The notes under the pieces are model-generated. The model saw only the letters and a program-made list of their open reading frames with translations, was not told where the DNA came from and did not search any database. Of a DNA stretch of 64,000 bases, positions 53,891 through 64,000 are shown in pieces. The position numbers and the translations under genes were made by a program. How positions within the stretch are numbered: position 1 is the first letter of the stretch; each line of letters opens with the position of its first letter. This DNA is from Bolinopsis microptera. Its lineage: Eukaryota; Ctenophora; Tentaculata; Lobata; Bolinopsidae. The stretch lies in contig NC_087079.1 of NCBI RefSeq assembly GCF_026151205.1, positions 1,576,028-1,640,027 on the forward strand. The letters are read 5' to 3'.

Positions 53891-54974
53891 ATGAGCGAAC
53901 TGACTTTTAATGTAACACGAGCCTTGAATGACTCTGTCATTGAATTTAAGGTTAGAGCCCCTGAAACACAGTTCAACGGAACCCCTGAAGAAGGGTTGGA
54001 GGTGCTCTTGGGGGGTGTTGACACGATAATAGAGCGCTTCATGCAACGACGGAACTGTTTCAAGTTCCATGTCACTTTGGACGGGGTATTTCAGGTATTT
54101 GATTTGCTACTAACAATCTGTTAAAATAGTGATAAGGAAATTTTCAAATCCAAAAGAAGTGGTTTAACAAGGAAAAAAAATATAGATAAATAGAAGTTGA
54201 TATATTTCATTTACAGAAACATATAAACGGTGAAGAGCAGACATTTGGTTTCAAGACACGAGCAACTGTGTGCCTGAGATCATCAAACAAGGATGAGATG
54301 ATCAATGAAGTTCGAAACAAAATCTTGGATTCATACGAGTCTTTTCAAGGAATGGGTTGGTAAAGTTTTCTAATTTTTATTTCATTAACCTCCAACTACC
54401 TTGACCCTAATCAAACCAAGTTGAGTTATGTTACAATTGCAGATACAAAGATTATTACAAATAATCTCAACAGGTAGCGGTTGGATATGGAGACGATGGC
54501 AAATGGTTACAGTGCTTGTCATAAAGTACAACCCTGTATCAGGATGATTGATTGAGTGATTGATTAGGGTCTATATATAGGGATCACTATAATGTTGAAA
54601 ATTGTTGTTTTATATCTTACTAATTTCAATTAACTTTAAGAACTTTAAAACCACAAATCAATAACAAGAGTGATTGAAATTTAAAATGTAGAAGACATAT
54701 AGCATTTTAGTTGAATTATGACGTGATTTAAGAACGTAATTATCCATGTTATATATAACACTCTATATAACATTATATAAACTCTTAAATTCTAGAATGT
54801 CGACTTACTTGCCAACTCCCAAACTGTTGAAAAAGAGAAGATGTCTGTTGAACATACGGAATAAAGATGACAAATCATTCCTTTATTGTATTGTGGCTGC
54901 TTTGAAAAGACCTGATAGAAACCCAACACGACCTGGATTCTATAAGCGTTATGTCAAGAAACTAATCACGACAG
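53891..54974 (+). CDS. N-terminal module of a virus-like/transposon DNA polymerase B protein, unit B
   Basis: Exons are 53891-54094, 54217-54355, 54474-54544 (then TGA) and 54796-54974. Exon 4 is open here (STYLPTPKLLKKRRCLLNI, RNKDDKSFLYCIVAALKRPD, YKRYVKKLITTG) and ends at donor GTATGT. The exon 2-3 join (ATGG|GTTGGT...AACAG|GTAGCGG) rebuilds GMGSGW across the splice. The exon 3 end lacks an obvious GT donor, so the chain may be interrupted there. The polymerase domain itself does not follow, so the copy is 3'-truncated. Confidence 0.7.
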
Positions 54975-55185
54975 GTATGTATCAAATATTAACAGTTATA
55001 ACATATGCAACCATCACGCGACCGTAATAATCTAGTGAATATCTATAGCTTAGTGAAGAACTCCTACTACATACATCAGATCAAAAACGGGCAATAACTT
55101 GCTGGTAGGACGGAGGGCAGGGAAATATGTGGTGGCTTATCCCTGTGTGGAAATAACAATCAATATTACCAGATATAATGTGATA

Positions 55186-55365
55186 ATGAGGTGGGAGCTC
55201 GAGAGAATACGGAATGTCGTAATATCGGCAATACGCTTGATTTTAGGGGTATTGGTGACAATGGGAGTGTTTTACCTAAGAGAAGAAGAGAAAAAGAAAA
55301 GAATGAAAGAATCGGGGCAACAGACCGGAGACCCACACGCGTGTTATGTGTGCTTGCCGCAGTAA
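55186..55365 (+). CDS. Small single-pass membrane protein, unit B
   Basis: Identical 59-aa protein to 41805-41984 from MRWELERIRN on. The upstream in-frame 3-bp difference argues for conserved coding upstream too, but cannot prove it at this low divergence. Confidence 0.55.
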   Translation: MRWELERIRNVVISAIRLILGVLVTMGVFYLREEEKKKRMKESGQQTGDPHACYVCLPQ

Positions 55366-55960
55366 AAACTCTTAGTTTTTATCATGCACAAATATTGTTT
55401 ATGAACAATATTTGTATGTATATAAATATGTTTATCATAATATGTACTATTTATTACACCCTTTAGTAAGATCTGTTTTTTGGACTGGTCCAAAATCATA
55501 ACACAAAATTACTACAAATCTCCTTCAACGGAAAATAAAATCTGTCTAAACATAACAAAGTATAAGAAGAGCCTTGCTATTGCAATAACACACATCATAT
55601 AAACGGAAAAATTATCTAAAATCGCCCCACTCATCATCATAGCCTTGTTTCTTATCGAGGTACACCGTATGACGATAATTTGTGTTTCTTCCGATGTCTC
55701 GCTCTATTTCGAAGAGCAAGTGTCAATGCATTAGAGAGAAAGACAAAGGAACTTTTTATTATAAAGTCTCATCAGAAAAACCTTTATACCTTTATATTAT
55801 ATACGTTTTATAAAATATATTCTTACTATTTTAGTTTTCAAGACAGTAGTGTTATATTATAGCATAATGATAAAATATGACTACTTATTTATCAGTATCC
55901 ACGTTCACTATATATAGATCACTATATACTTATATAGATCATCACCTATGATAGATCAAG

Positions 55961-56356
55961 ATGGCAGACATGGGCTACACTCGAGGATACTTAGCAGGGT
56001 TAGCTGAAGATATCTTAGATGAGTTTATTTTATAATCTAAACTTGAACAATTTCTATTTGACTCGCTTTCATTATGTTGGGATTTTATCTTGAATCAACT
56101 TAATTTAACTTCAATAAAAACTCTGTTTGATATTATACGAGGAATTGTAGACTTAACTTCATTACAGGTGCAAGAGACGGGATACATATATTTAGTACCA
56201 AGAGGCACTCACCCCTCAACCTTACAGAAGAAAACATATAGATCGACTGTACCATCCTCCTCACCTGGTCCACTTTATCCTATGCTAACAAACCCAAGCC
56301 AACTTCTACCCACCTACATCACTGAGTTCCTTTTCTCAACTCTAAACGTTGGATAA
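55961..56356 (+). CDS. Family K gene end, unit B
   Basis: ORF 55961-56035 (MADMGYTRGYLAGLAEDILD...) is followed by an intron-like stretch and an exon 56168-56356 (acceptor TTCATTACAG) reading VQETGYIYLVPRGTHPSTLQ, a Pro/Ser-rich middle and LPTYITEFLFSTLNVG. How the first ORF connects is unclear. Further on, 56348-56470 reads LDNEKLLKIDDIPGVTPSNV in a shifted frame. Relatives lie at 27076-27609 and 28380-28645. Function unknown. Confidence 0.4.
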
Positions 56357-56479
56357 TGAAAAGCTGCTGAAAATCGATGATATCCCGGGCGTGACACCTT
56401 CCAACGTCGCCTCAAGAACCCTCATCCCGACCTCGCGCCCGGATTATTATTACCTTTTATTTATTATCACCTAAGTGTA

Positions 56480-56890
56480 ACACACCCTGAGTTTTATTTA
56501 ACAGGACCGTCCTGTAAAAGGAGGAGGACTAATGTAATTGTACAGATAAAGCTGGTAATCCTGTTGTTGGAGTAGAATTTCTATAAACATCATTGCTCAG
56601 AGACGAAAAACAAAACAAGTCTTGAGATTTGCTTTCCAGTTGGCAACAGAAACATGTATAGTAACAAGGAACAACTTGTATAGTCCGAACAAGCCATCTC
56701 AATCTGGGAAAAAGACGTACCACTCATAACTATTTTACTATAATAAAATAACTTGCAGTTAAGAAGGCTATAATAATGTACTTATGACAAAGTTACCTTA
56801 ATTGGATTTAAAACCTTAATCTTATAGTTTTTTATTTTTGTTACATGTTGAAAATCAGAGTTCCCTTATCTCTGTTATATCGGCAATTTT
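56480..56890. other. No gene recognised
   Basis: The reverse frame at 56529-56723 has no motif and no splice support. Confidence 0.4.
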
Positions 56891-56958
56891 AACTGCCACT
56901 GCCACTGCACAGTGCTGGTGCTGTACCTTTACCCGAACTATACAAGTACAAATACATA

Positions 56959-57111
56959 ATGGAGAACCAAGATTTATTCCAAAGATTGTCGGCTTGCTCT
57001 ACATTCTTCACCGAGGCACATCAGGAATTTAACAATTGGATCTTGGAACTAGCGGAAGCCTTGAACTGTCACGATCCAACAGATTTTCAGCTGAAATATT
57101 TGAAGAAGTAA
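56959..57111 (+). CDS. Small ORF, helical protein, possibly retroelement ORF1
   Basis: ATG 56959 to TAA 57111 encodes 50 aa: MENQDLFQRLSACSTFFTEA, HQEFNNWILELAEALN and TDFQLKYLKK, mostly amphipathic helix. In-frame coding extends upstream to an acceptor-like CACTGCACAG. It may belong to the LINE remnants downstream or be independent. Confidence 0.35.
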   Translation: MENQDLFQRLSACSTFFTEAHQEFNNWILELAEALNCHDPTDFQLKYLKK

Positions 57112-57686
57112 ACAAAGAAGGATATAACAATGAAATTATTTACCTTTGTTGGATTTAAAACCTTTATTTTATTATGTTGATTTGTGTAGTGTTGACTGTA
57201 ATCAATGTCATTATATATCATAGCTCAGTTGAACATCCACAGGGCAGTGCAGGAGGATGAGTTAACCTATGAAAACGAAAAAAGGAAATAAAGACTGGGC
57301 AAGAGGAAGGCAAGGGCAGGTTTAGAGATTGGGAATCAGTTAAATAGGTCACCCCAAGCCCCACCAGGATCTCATTATTATTAAAGGATTATTATTAAAA
57401 TCATAACTTTTCAATAGGTATTATAAAGTATAAACATGTATTTAAACACTAATGGTTATTACAAAGGTGAGTCCAAGGGATAAAACCTTACAGAGCGAGA
57501 TGCGATAACTGCCCCATATCTCATAGTCGAATTGAGTGGCAGATATAGCATCTCATGATCTGGACATTATATATAGTAATATGTAAGACATGATGATTTG
57601 ATAGATTTTAAGCAGTATTGACTATTGTGTAATATCAATGTACCAGTTAGTTATATTTCTTCTTAGTTATAAATCTAACAGTCAGT

Positions 57687-57960
57687 GTGAGACAGCTATT
57701 GCTGCGGAGAAGCATCTCAGCTTTTGGTGAAAAACTTGCCAAGGTTGACCTTCATATCCAGCACCTATTGGTTAGAGATAAGGGCACTGAAAAAGCCCCA
57801 GCATGGGTTGAAAAGATAGAAGGAAATCTGAACCAGCTGAACTTGAGTTGACTCCAGACTTGGGAAGGTTTCTGTGGCAGATAATAGTTGCCTAACAGAA
57901 CAAATCAAGGTTTCTAACGAGCAACTGCAGGACTTCTCTATTCCTCAGGTGAGTGTTTAA
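57687..57960 (+). pseudogene. Coiled-coil relic, LINE ORF1-like
   Basis: Frame 57687-57851 reads VRQLLLRRSISAFGEKLAKV, HIQHLLVRDKGTEK and WVEKIEGNLNQLNLS; a shifted frame continues KVSVADNSCLTEQIKVSNEQ and LQDFSIPQ. Another shift gives DDLMEKIEKNLRELRNK near 57980-58030. Repeated E/K/L heptad character is typical of LINE ORF1 proteins and the position just 5' of endonuclease-RT sequence supports this. Confidence 0.45.
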
Positions 57961-58159
57961 TCAACATCCAAGACTGATGATTTGATGGAAAAAATTGAGA
58001 AGAATCTTCGTGAACTAAGGAATAAGCACTCAGAACCAGTTCCAAAAAATTGAATTTGATAAATTATTAATGTTGATGGAAAGATATATTTATTTTAAAT
58101 TATTTTTCTATTTAGTGCACAATGATATTTTGTAGACACTTGTGAAGATGTTATGTCAT

Positions 58160-58314
58160 AATCTTTACTTACTTACTTACTTACTTACTTACTCACAACC
58201 CCGAACCGGTGCTTACCCATGAAGAAGAGATTCTCCCTGATCCAAACGAGTCTCCAGTTCATAGAGCTTACTGTTTTTAATTCTTTCGACTACAGTCAAA
58301 AGAATTAAAAACTG
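58160..58314. repeat. ACTT microsatellite and a hairpin
   Basis: About eight ACTT/TTAC units lie at 58162-58192. A stem (GTTTTTAATTCTTT / AAAGAATTAAAAAC) with a short loop lies at about 58272-58312. Confidence 0.75.
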
Positions 58315-58722
58315 TAAGGTTAAAGTTAAAGCTAATAACAATTAGCTGAAGCAGAGACACATTTTATTCAACACACAACTGAACGCTAAGTAATAGTGTA
58401 AGAAAAGTTTCAGGTCTTGTCCTAAACATCCTTATCTGCAAGAAAAGAAGCTTTGTTAACAGCAGGAGGCCAGGTGCAACACTAAAAAAACTAAATTTAA
58501 TAGCTCACGTATCGTCTTTGGCTCCTCGTTGCTGAAAAAGAAGGTTTTAATCAAGCTGCATAGGAGAGAAATTTGAAATAGAGACTTCATCTGTATGCAT
58601 GATACAATACTGAATGTCAATAACAATTAATAATATACCAAAGTAATCCAAAAATAAAATTCTAACCAGTTTCACAACACGTGTCAGAAAGGTTGGTGAT
58701 ACTTCCCAGTGTTCATTGTTAG

Positions 58723-59276
58723 ATCAGGTCTTCTGCACTGGATATACTAGCCCCACTTGGAAAAAGTGATCATGTATCCCTACTGGTTGATCTAAAGGTC
58801 AGAAACAATATAGAATTTCTAACATCAACAAAGAAAAGTTGGCATAAGGTTGATCAGAAGTTTGTAATTGAACAGTCATCAGATATCGACTGGAAATACT
58901 CAAAAGAGGACCTCTCTGTCGAGGAAAATTGGGGGGAATTACTTCATAAACTAACTGTAATTTCAGACCAAGTGCCAACCACCAACTTAAAAACAACAAA
59001 AGGTGGTTGGATCCTACAGAGATTGCCTTGGGATTGCTCCAGTTTGGCCTCATATTCAGAGCAGCGTATGTATCAGAACGCTGACGTCAAAGCCAAGATG
59101 AAATACGAGAAATTGGCACTCAAGTTTTTACAGCAAATTGTAAGCCATTGTTTAATTATCTAGTCTAAAAGTGTCCTGAGAAAGTCTATAGAGAGACTAA
59201 AAAGGGATGATGGTTCTGCGACCAAATCCCCTTTTGAAACTGCTGAGGTCCTAGCTGATTTCTTCCATTCTGTCTA
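58723..59276 (+). pseudogene. LINE endonuclease C-terminus and RT N-terminal region
   Basis: One frame reads SALDILAPLGKSDHVSLLVD (the SDH motif of apurinic-type endonucleases), then W..VD, IDW and VEENW.ELL linker residues, VPTTNLKTTKGGWILQRLPW, and after a stop LRKSIERLKRDDGSATKSPF with ETAEVLADFFHSV, the classic stretch before RT block 1. It ends where the TIR element at 59281 begins. The RT core is not found on the far side. Confidence 0.75.
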
Positions 59277-59280
59277 AAAA

Positions 59281-60437
59281 ATTACCTGGGGACCCAAGGC
59301 TATTATGTTCATAAAGATTCGGCGGAATGACAGGCTGAGCGGCGAGCGCCGCCCAGTAATCTTTAAACGTGAACCCTTCGGCCCTTTGCCAAAGGAATGT
59401 TATGACTTATGCAGAACTTAACAATGATTATTTCTGGGATGTGTTTATGGTGCACCCTGAAAGTGTTGCTAAGATTTTAAGTTCTTTAGACATTAGTAAG
59501 CAGGGACAAAAGGATTTCGCAATTATTTTGAGTGTATCGGGAGAGTACATGTGAGAAAGTTTCACGACAGCGCTCGATTTCTTGAAAGATTTTTGAAACC
59601 ACGCGTGACCCCAAAATTTGTGCGCGGCGGAGCTTTACAGTGTGGGGCAAAAAATCATGTACATATTACTTTTTTGAATAAAAGTGTACTCTCTTAAAAC
59701 TTTTACTTCCGATATTATTCAATTACTCACTACAGTGAAATATTTTAACTGGATATACTCGAGAAATATTTGTTTTAAAAATATTAGACGATTGCAATTT
59801 CTCAAAAAGTTCTACTCTGTACTCTGCCATTTGGCATTTGCGCGCATTTTGACATATAATCCGGTTGTCGGTTATATTATATACACCTAGCTACAATAAA
59901 ATGTTTGGCCATAGAAATACCCAGAAAACCTTACCGCCTGCTGGGCTTGCTAGAGGTGATAGATTTTCAACAGCACGTATGGCGTCGCGCGTCACGTCAA
60001 GTTTACCTTTCGCACGCTGCATTGAGCCTAGTAGTCATGACAACGACATTTCTTTGCAAAGTTTAAAAGCTGTGATCATTTATTTAGCCCAAAATCAAAC
60101 TTTTCGGTTTAATTCAAAATCTACGTTGTCCCCAATTTGGCTCCTGGGGAGCCAACTGTAAATTCACGAGACGGAAATTTTGTTGAAAACCGGAAGGTTC
60201 TATCTATTTTACTTTTGGAGATATACCCCAGATGGTAGGGTTTGCTGGGTATGTATAATGTATATTGTTGATTAACTAACCTTGTCGTGTGCTATTTCAC
60301 TAAATTTTAAGTATTTTTGTAGTTTATTAGTAATAGTTGTTTTATGTTACCTCCTATAGTATTACTGGGCCGCGCTCAGCCTGTCATTCCGCCTAATCTC
60401 TATTTATAAACATGATAGCCTGAGGTCCCCAGGTAAT
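59281..60437. mobile_element. TIR element (~1.16 kb) nested in the LINE
   Basis: The termini ATTACCTGGGGACC... (59281-59360) and the inverse at 60361-60437 match over ~80 bp with small gaps (shared GGCGGAATGACAGGCTGAGC and GCCCAGTAAT blocks). No clear target duplication. Internal open frames of 61 and 98 codons (59369-59554, 59865-60161) show no transposase motif, so it looks non-autonomous. Confidence 0.75.
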
Positions 60438-61246
60438 CCAACTGCGCGGCCCAATTTTTGCCTTCGAAGCTTCTATTCGTGAGAGGAGTGCGCCGTGCGC
60501 GCCGAGCAGTAGTATAGTGAATATAGCAAGCTATTATATACGTAAAATAATATGACGGTCGCGGTAAAAAATTGTGTGGGTCGCGGTTAAAAATTGTGTG
60601 GGCGTCGGGCGATGGGGCGGCAAAAAAATTTTACTGCACTGATTAGTATTTGTTTTTCATACATGCTAAACAGGTTACCCTTAAATCCTGTATTTCAAGT
60701 CTATTGGACTTTAGCCAGACACAGTATGCCGTATAAAGTGAGGCTTAGTCTTCTCACCAAATAAGTTTAACAAATTACTGTCACGTACAGCTGCTGCTGC
60801 GGTGGTGTCATTTTTTATCAATATTTTTGAGTTAAAAATTTGTGCGATTAACTAATCAACCACCCGCAGTGACTGTTCAAATTAGTAAATCCGTGTCATC
60901 GGATATTAATTCCTAAGAGTAATAAAATAACCAGAATAGCAGAACGAGATAAATGATGAACCGGTAGATACACCTAGCGTTATGTATGCCAGATGCCTCC
61001 GTGGCATTGTCTCCAACAATTATCTAGAGAATGTTGGACTCTAATTTTAAAACAGAAACCATAACTTATCAGTCGTCTTCTGCTGCTCGAAAAGATCCCT
61101 TATTAACAGCGCTGAGTGCTTAGCCATTTGATGTTTTATGCTAAAGATGTAAATATTTAATAACGGAGTAGTCAACCGGATATTATCCAACTAGCATTAT
61201 TAGCTCATATTATCCAACTAAGCATTATCCAACTATCAGTATGTAA
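60438..61246. other. No recognisable gene
   Basis: A GC-rich patch with CGCGCCGAGC and a repeated GGTCGCGGTTAAAAATTGTG motif near 60555-60605; nothing coding is seen. Confidence 0.5.
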
Positions 61247-61588
61247 ATTTGACCAAAACCCATAATCATGGGTAGAGTGAACCGCTGCCAGTGTCTCTCT
61301 TTTCCAAACAAAAGGAAATGATATTAATTTGAGGAACTGTCCGCAAATGCAAATTGAGAAATTGATACCGAGAATGAAATCGGTCGCTCGCTTTTCCCAT
61401 TCAATATAATAAGCTTTATTACAATTCGTAAGCCGTGAATGAAAGGGAAAAGCGAGCGACCGATTTCATTCTCGTTATCAATTTGCATTTGCGGACGGTT
61501 TCTCAAATTAATATCATTTCCTTTTGTTTGGAAAAGACAGACACTAGCAGCGGTTCACTCTACCCATGATTATGGGTTTTGGTCAAAT
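61247..61588. mobile_element. Foldback element, ~150-bp arms
   Basis: The left arm from 61247 (ATTTGACCAAAACCC...) to about 61403 pairs with about 61435-61588 (ending GGGTTTTGGTCAAAT) at roughly 93% identity, leaving a ~32-nt centre with AAGCTT. No coding capacity. A MITE or foldback transposon; the target duplication is not evident. Confidence 0.9.
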
Positions 61589-63059
61589 ATCATCTCATTT
61601 TGATTATAATGTCAGAATAAATTACACAGTCGAAACTTCATTATTCATTAATAAGGAGGTAATTTCAACGATTTCGAAATTTTACCTTTGAAAACATTTC
61701 CTTGTGTTTAGGTAGGTATATCTGTCGATAACAGACTGAATATGGCACTTTTTACTCATTCAAGTTGGCATTAAATTCATATATAATGCCATTTAAATAT
61801 CGTGGGAAAGCAGAATATATTCGAAATCACGAATGAGCAAAATTCTCACCTTTCGCACGTGCAAACTTTGAGCGGACGTTGCGTGCGCATACAATATTGA
61901 ATCACCATAAATTTTTGCATAGTGGTATTTAATACATAGTTTGATAAGCATGAAAAGTTTCAGAAGATTTCAAAAAGAACTTGGATCACAACGGGACTCC
62001 AAAGTTGATAAAAATCGTGAAAATAACAATTTTCAGTGATTTTAGCTATTTTAAATCAATTTGGGCGTGTCCCCACGTGTGCAACTTTTCGATTTTCTAC
62101 TTTAAAACTAGCCTATTACACAATTTAGACCTTTAAGAAGCAAAATTGAGCTCCACAACCCAAGGGATAGTCCAACACCAGAGAATACTAATTCACAACT
62201 TTTGTGTTTTTATAAAATTATTATTCAAAAAAGCACTAACTTCAATAGCGAATATCGTTATGAAGGAGTAAGGTAGGAAACTTTTCCGGTAGATTTTCAG
62301 AATGCTTGAACAACTATCTAAGGTGAAAATGTCCTCAGATTTTGAATAAAATTTCTAAATAATGGTTTAAAATCGATTTGAAAAGTTGTTATTTTGTCAA
62401 AAATCAAGTTTTAAAAACACTTAAATTGATGACGTCATCAAGTGATGATGATGACGATAAATTATTTTTTGATATAATGTAAACTAAAGTATAAACAATT
62501 ATCTTTAAAACATGTGGTTCGAAATGACTGTAGCTTTTATACTTTTGAATCTACGGACACTTAAATAGTTAAATGTAGGCTACAATTGACTGCCAAAGCG
62601 TCTATACATACATATTGATATACTTCACGACAATCTGTTGTAAAACAGGGGTTCCAGAAAACCCACTTCCCGATACTCCTGAAACATGAAATTTTGTTTA
62701 CAGTCGATTTGGACAAGGTCTAGACGCCCTGCAAAGTTTTAGATCTCTAACTCAATTTTAACATGGTTTTTAAGGCACCTGAATATGGCGATTTTGGGTT
62801 TTTTGCCTAATTTCGTATAACATGCTGGCGCGTATTTTGCGCAAAACCTCCACATAACTATTTCTTATTGCTGTCATCTTTAACATTGAATTAGAATGTT
62901 TTGAACTTAAATATACCTGCTGAACTACTTTCGATGAATCTTAATGCCTGGAAAACAATAAAAGAATAAAGGGGATATAATAGTATAGGGGGTAAATAGT
63001 GTTGTGAATATAAGGGCAACGGTTATGCTAGCCAGCATTGTGATATTTCTTGCATCCTG
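61589..63059. other. No gene recognised; 3' flank of the GPCR
   Basis: AT-rich DNA with scattered ATGATGATGACG repeats near 62440-62455. No conserved frame is seen. It probably holds the receptor's 3' UTR on the minus strand next to 63060. Confidence 0.5.
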
Positions 63060-63974
63060 TTAGTCGAAGTTCAAGACGAATTTTTTCAGTTCTTTCATCC
63101 GCCAGAAATATAGCATCGGGTTCAGCGCCGCATTTAACACCATGCAGAAAAGGTTAGACACAAACCACCAGTAAAATCTCATGAACTCTGCCGATTTTAG
63201 CAGTGTAGTATTGTTCAGAATCCTTACAGTAACCAGATACAAGACTCCATTTGTGAAGGCCGCCAAATTACAAGCCAGAAACACTGCTGTAAAGTAGGAT
63301 ATCGTCACGGATGCTTGAAAGTTATTTTTCCTCGATAGTGATTGAAGATCTTTTTGTCCCGTTGTAAGTTTCGTTAGTGTAACAGTGAAAGCCACTGTTA
63401 TTACTATCGGGGGAATGCCAATGCAGATATTGTAGTGGATGTTGTATGCAATACCCAAGAGGTGATTTTGTGATGCCAGATAACAGAATGGATCGTTCTT
63501 TGTGAAGACCGACTTGGCATTGTAATAGTTTACTGTGAACCGCAAAATCAAATACGCCGCGTAGACAGGTATCGATAGAATAACAGCTCTTTTATTAATT
63601 CTAAAGAAAGGAAACATGATGACTAAAGTTCTTGACACCGACATTAACAAGACCAAGAACATTGACATCTTTTGTAGAAATAAAAACATCATGTACCAAA
63701 ATGAACAAAAGGTAGGATTGTCCATTATCCCAGGGTTCCGTTGGTTAAACAGAACTGCAGCTACAGGTAGGTGGAAGATGCTGGTAACACTGTCGATACA
63801 GCATGATGCTATGTACAGGTTATTTGATAAGCTTCGTCCTGGTTTAGAAAGAAAGTATCTCAGAGAAAAAATGTTGCCTGGAAATCCCACCAAGAAGCAA
63901 ACACTCAATACTGTCGCCAGTAAGACATCGCAGATTCTGTAGTGGAGTTTCTCCAATATTTCTGCGTCATCCAT
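63060..63974 (-). CDS. Class A (rhodopsin-like) G-protein-coupled receptor
   Basis: The intronless gene starts at ATG 63974 (MDDAEILEKLH) and encodes 304 aa. A longer TTG-initiated frame is not needed. Seven hydrophobic segments are visible: TM1 with GFPGNIFSL, TM3 preceded by the conserved Cys (PTFCSFWYM), TM3 end SVSRTLVIMFPF (SRT in place of DRY), TM4 AVILSIPVYAAYLILRF, extracellular-loop Cys (DPFCYLAS), TM5 with the PP of GIPPIVITV, TM6 lacking CWxP (TAVFLACNLAAF) and TM7 NAALNPMLYFWRMKELKK. Such short intronless receptors with SRT and NPxxYFWRMK-type motifs form large lineage-specific sets in cnidarians. The ligand cannot be inferred. This gene looks intact and is the best candidate for a normal host gene here. 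Confidence 0.9.
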   Translation of the reverse strand: MDDAEILEKLHYRICDVLLATVLSVCFLVGFPGNIFSLRYFLSKPGRSLSNNLYIASCCIDSVTSIFHLPVAAVLFNQRNPGIMDNPTFCSFWYMMFLFLQKMSMFLVLLMSVSRTLVIMFPFFRINKRAVILSIPVYAAYLILRFTVNYYNAKSVFTKNDPFCYLASQNHLLGIAYNIHYNICIGIPPIVITVAFTVTLTKLTTGQKDLQSLSRKNNFQASVTISYFTAVFLACNLAAFTNGVLYLVTVRILNNTTLLKSAEFMRFYWWFVSNLFCMVLNAALNPMLYFWRMKELKKFVLNFD

Positions 63975-64000
63975 TATGAAACCTGTTCCTGTCAAATTAT

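Noticed and set aside
61324-61506. 60-codon frame in the foldback
   Set aside because: It runs across the hairpin arms, so the symmetry of the element explains it.

Overview
The window is AT-rich eukaryotic DNA, probably from a marine invertebrate and most likely a cnidarian. Coding sequence sits in short exons with GT-AG introns of about 100-250 bases. TATA boxes can be seen, LTR and non-LTR retroelements and foldback DNA elements are common, and an intronless class A GPCR at the right edge has the SRT and NPMLYFWRMK motifs I associate with cnidarian receptor expansions. The taxon is inferred from these traits and not proven.

Layout. 1-4.0 kb: no convincing gene, one near-perfect palindrome. 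4.0-31.5 kb: a dense mosaic of miniature multi-exon genes and gene fragments. Two families recur. Family G is a four-exon gene of about 95 aa, complete at 5369-6066 and nearly complete at 12429-13025, with relics at 4382-5230 and 16.8-17.7 kb. Family F starts with a short beta-rich exon (MYI/MLV...FLSSP), with members at 7831, 8458, 11091, 13391, 21850, 24316 and 31305, and three of its loci carry a shared TATA cassette. Among them lie a terminal nucleotidyltransferase pseudogene, an alpha-kinase fragment inserted into an F exon, two different family-B DNA polymerase relics (11.5 kb and 29.5-30.4 kb), a three-exon small membrane protein gene (18984-19634), gypsy integrase and transposase relics, and a HIRAN-domain gene bounded by terminal inverted repeats.

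31.6-56.0 kb: a direct duplication, unit A 31583-42661 and unit B 42740-56036. Both begin exactly at the first base of an LTR. Each carries a non-coding LTR element with a 28/30-bp repeat, an F-box gene, a ~101-bp minisatellite (13 copies in A, 3 in B), a split gene matching the N-terminal module of virus-like/transposon DNA polymerase proteins, and a small membrane protein ORF. Unit A has 5-bp frameshifts in two genes that are open in unit B. Only unit B carries a 665-codon reverse transcriptase ORF. Haplotypic false duplication in the assembly must be excluded.

56-64 kb: a gene tail cut by the duplication, LINE remnants, a TIR element nested in one of them, a long foldback element and the GPCR gene.

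Working interpretation (inference): 4-57 kb is a graveyard of an intron-containing, virus-like mobile element lineage encoding a family-B DNA polymerase, accompanied by small beta-rich/basic proteins and repeatedly shuffled with host-type domains (nucleotidyltransferase, alpha-kinase, F-box, HIRAN).
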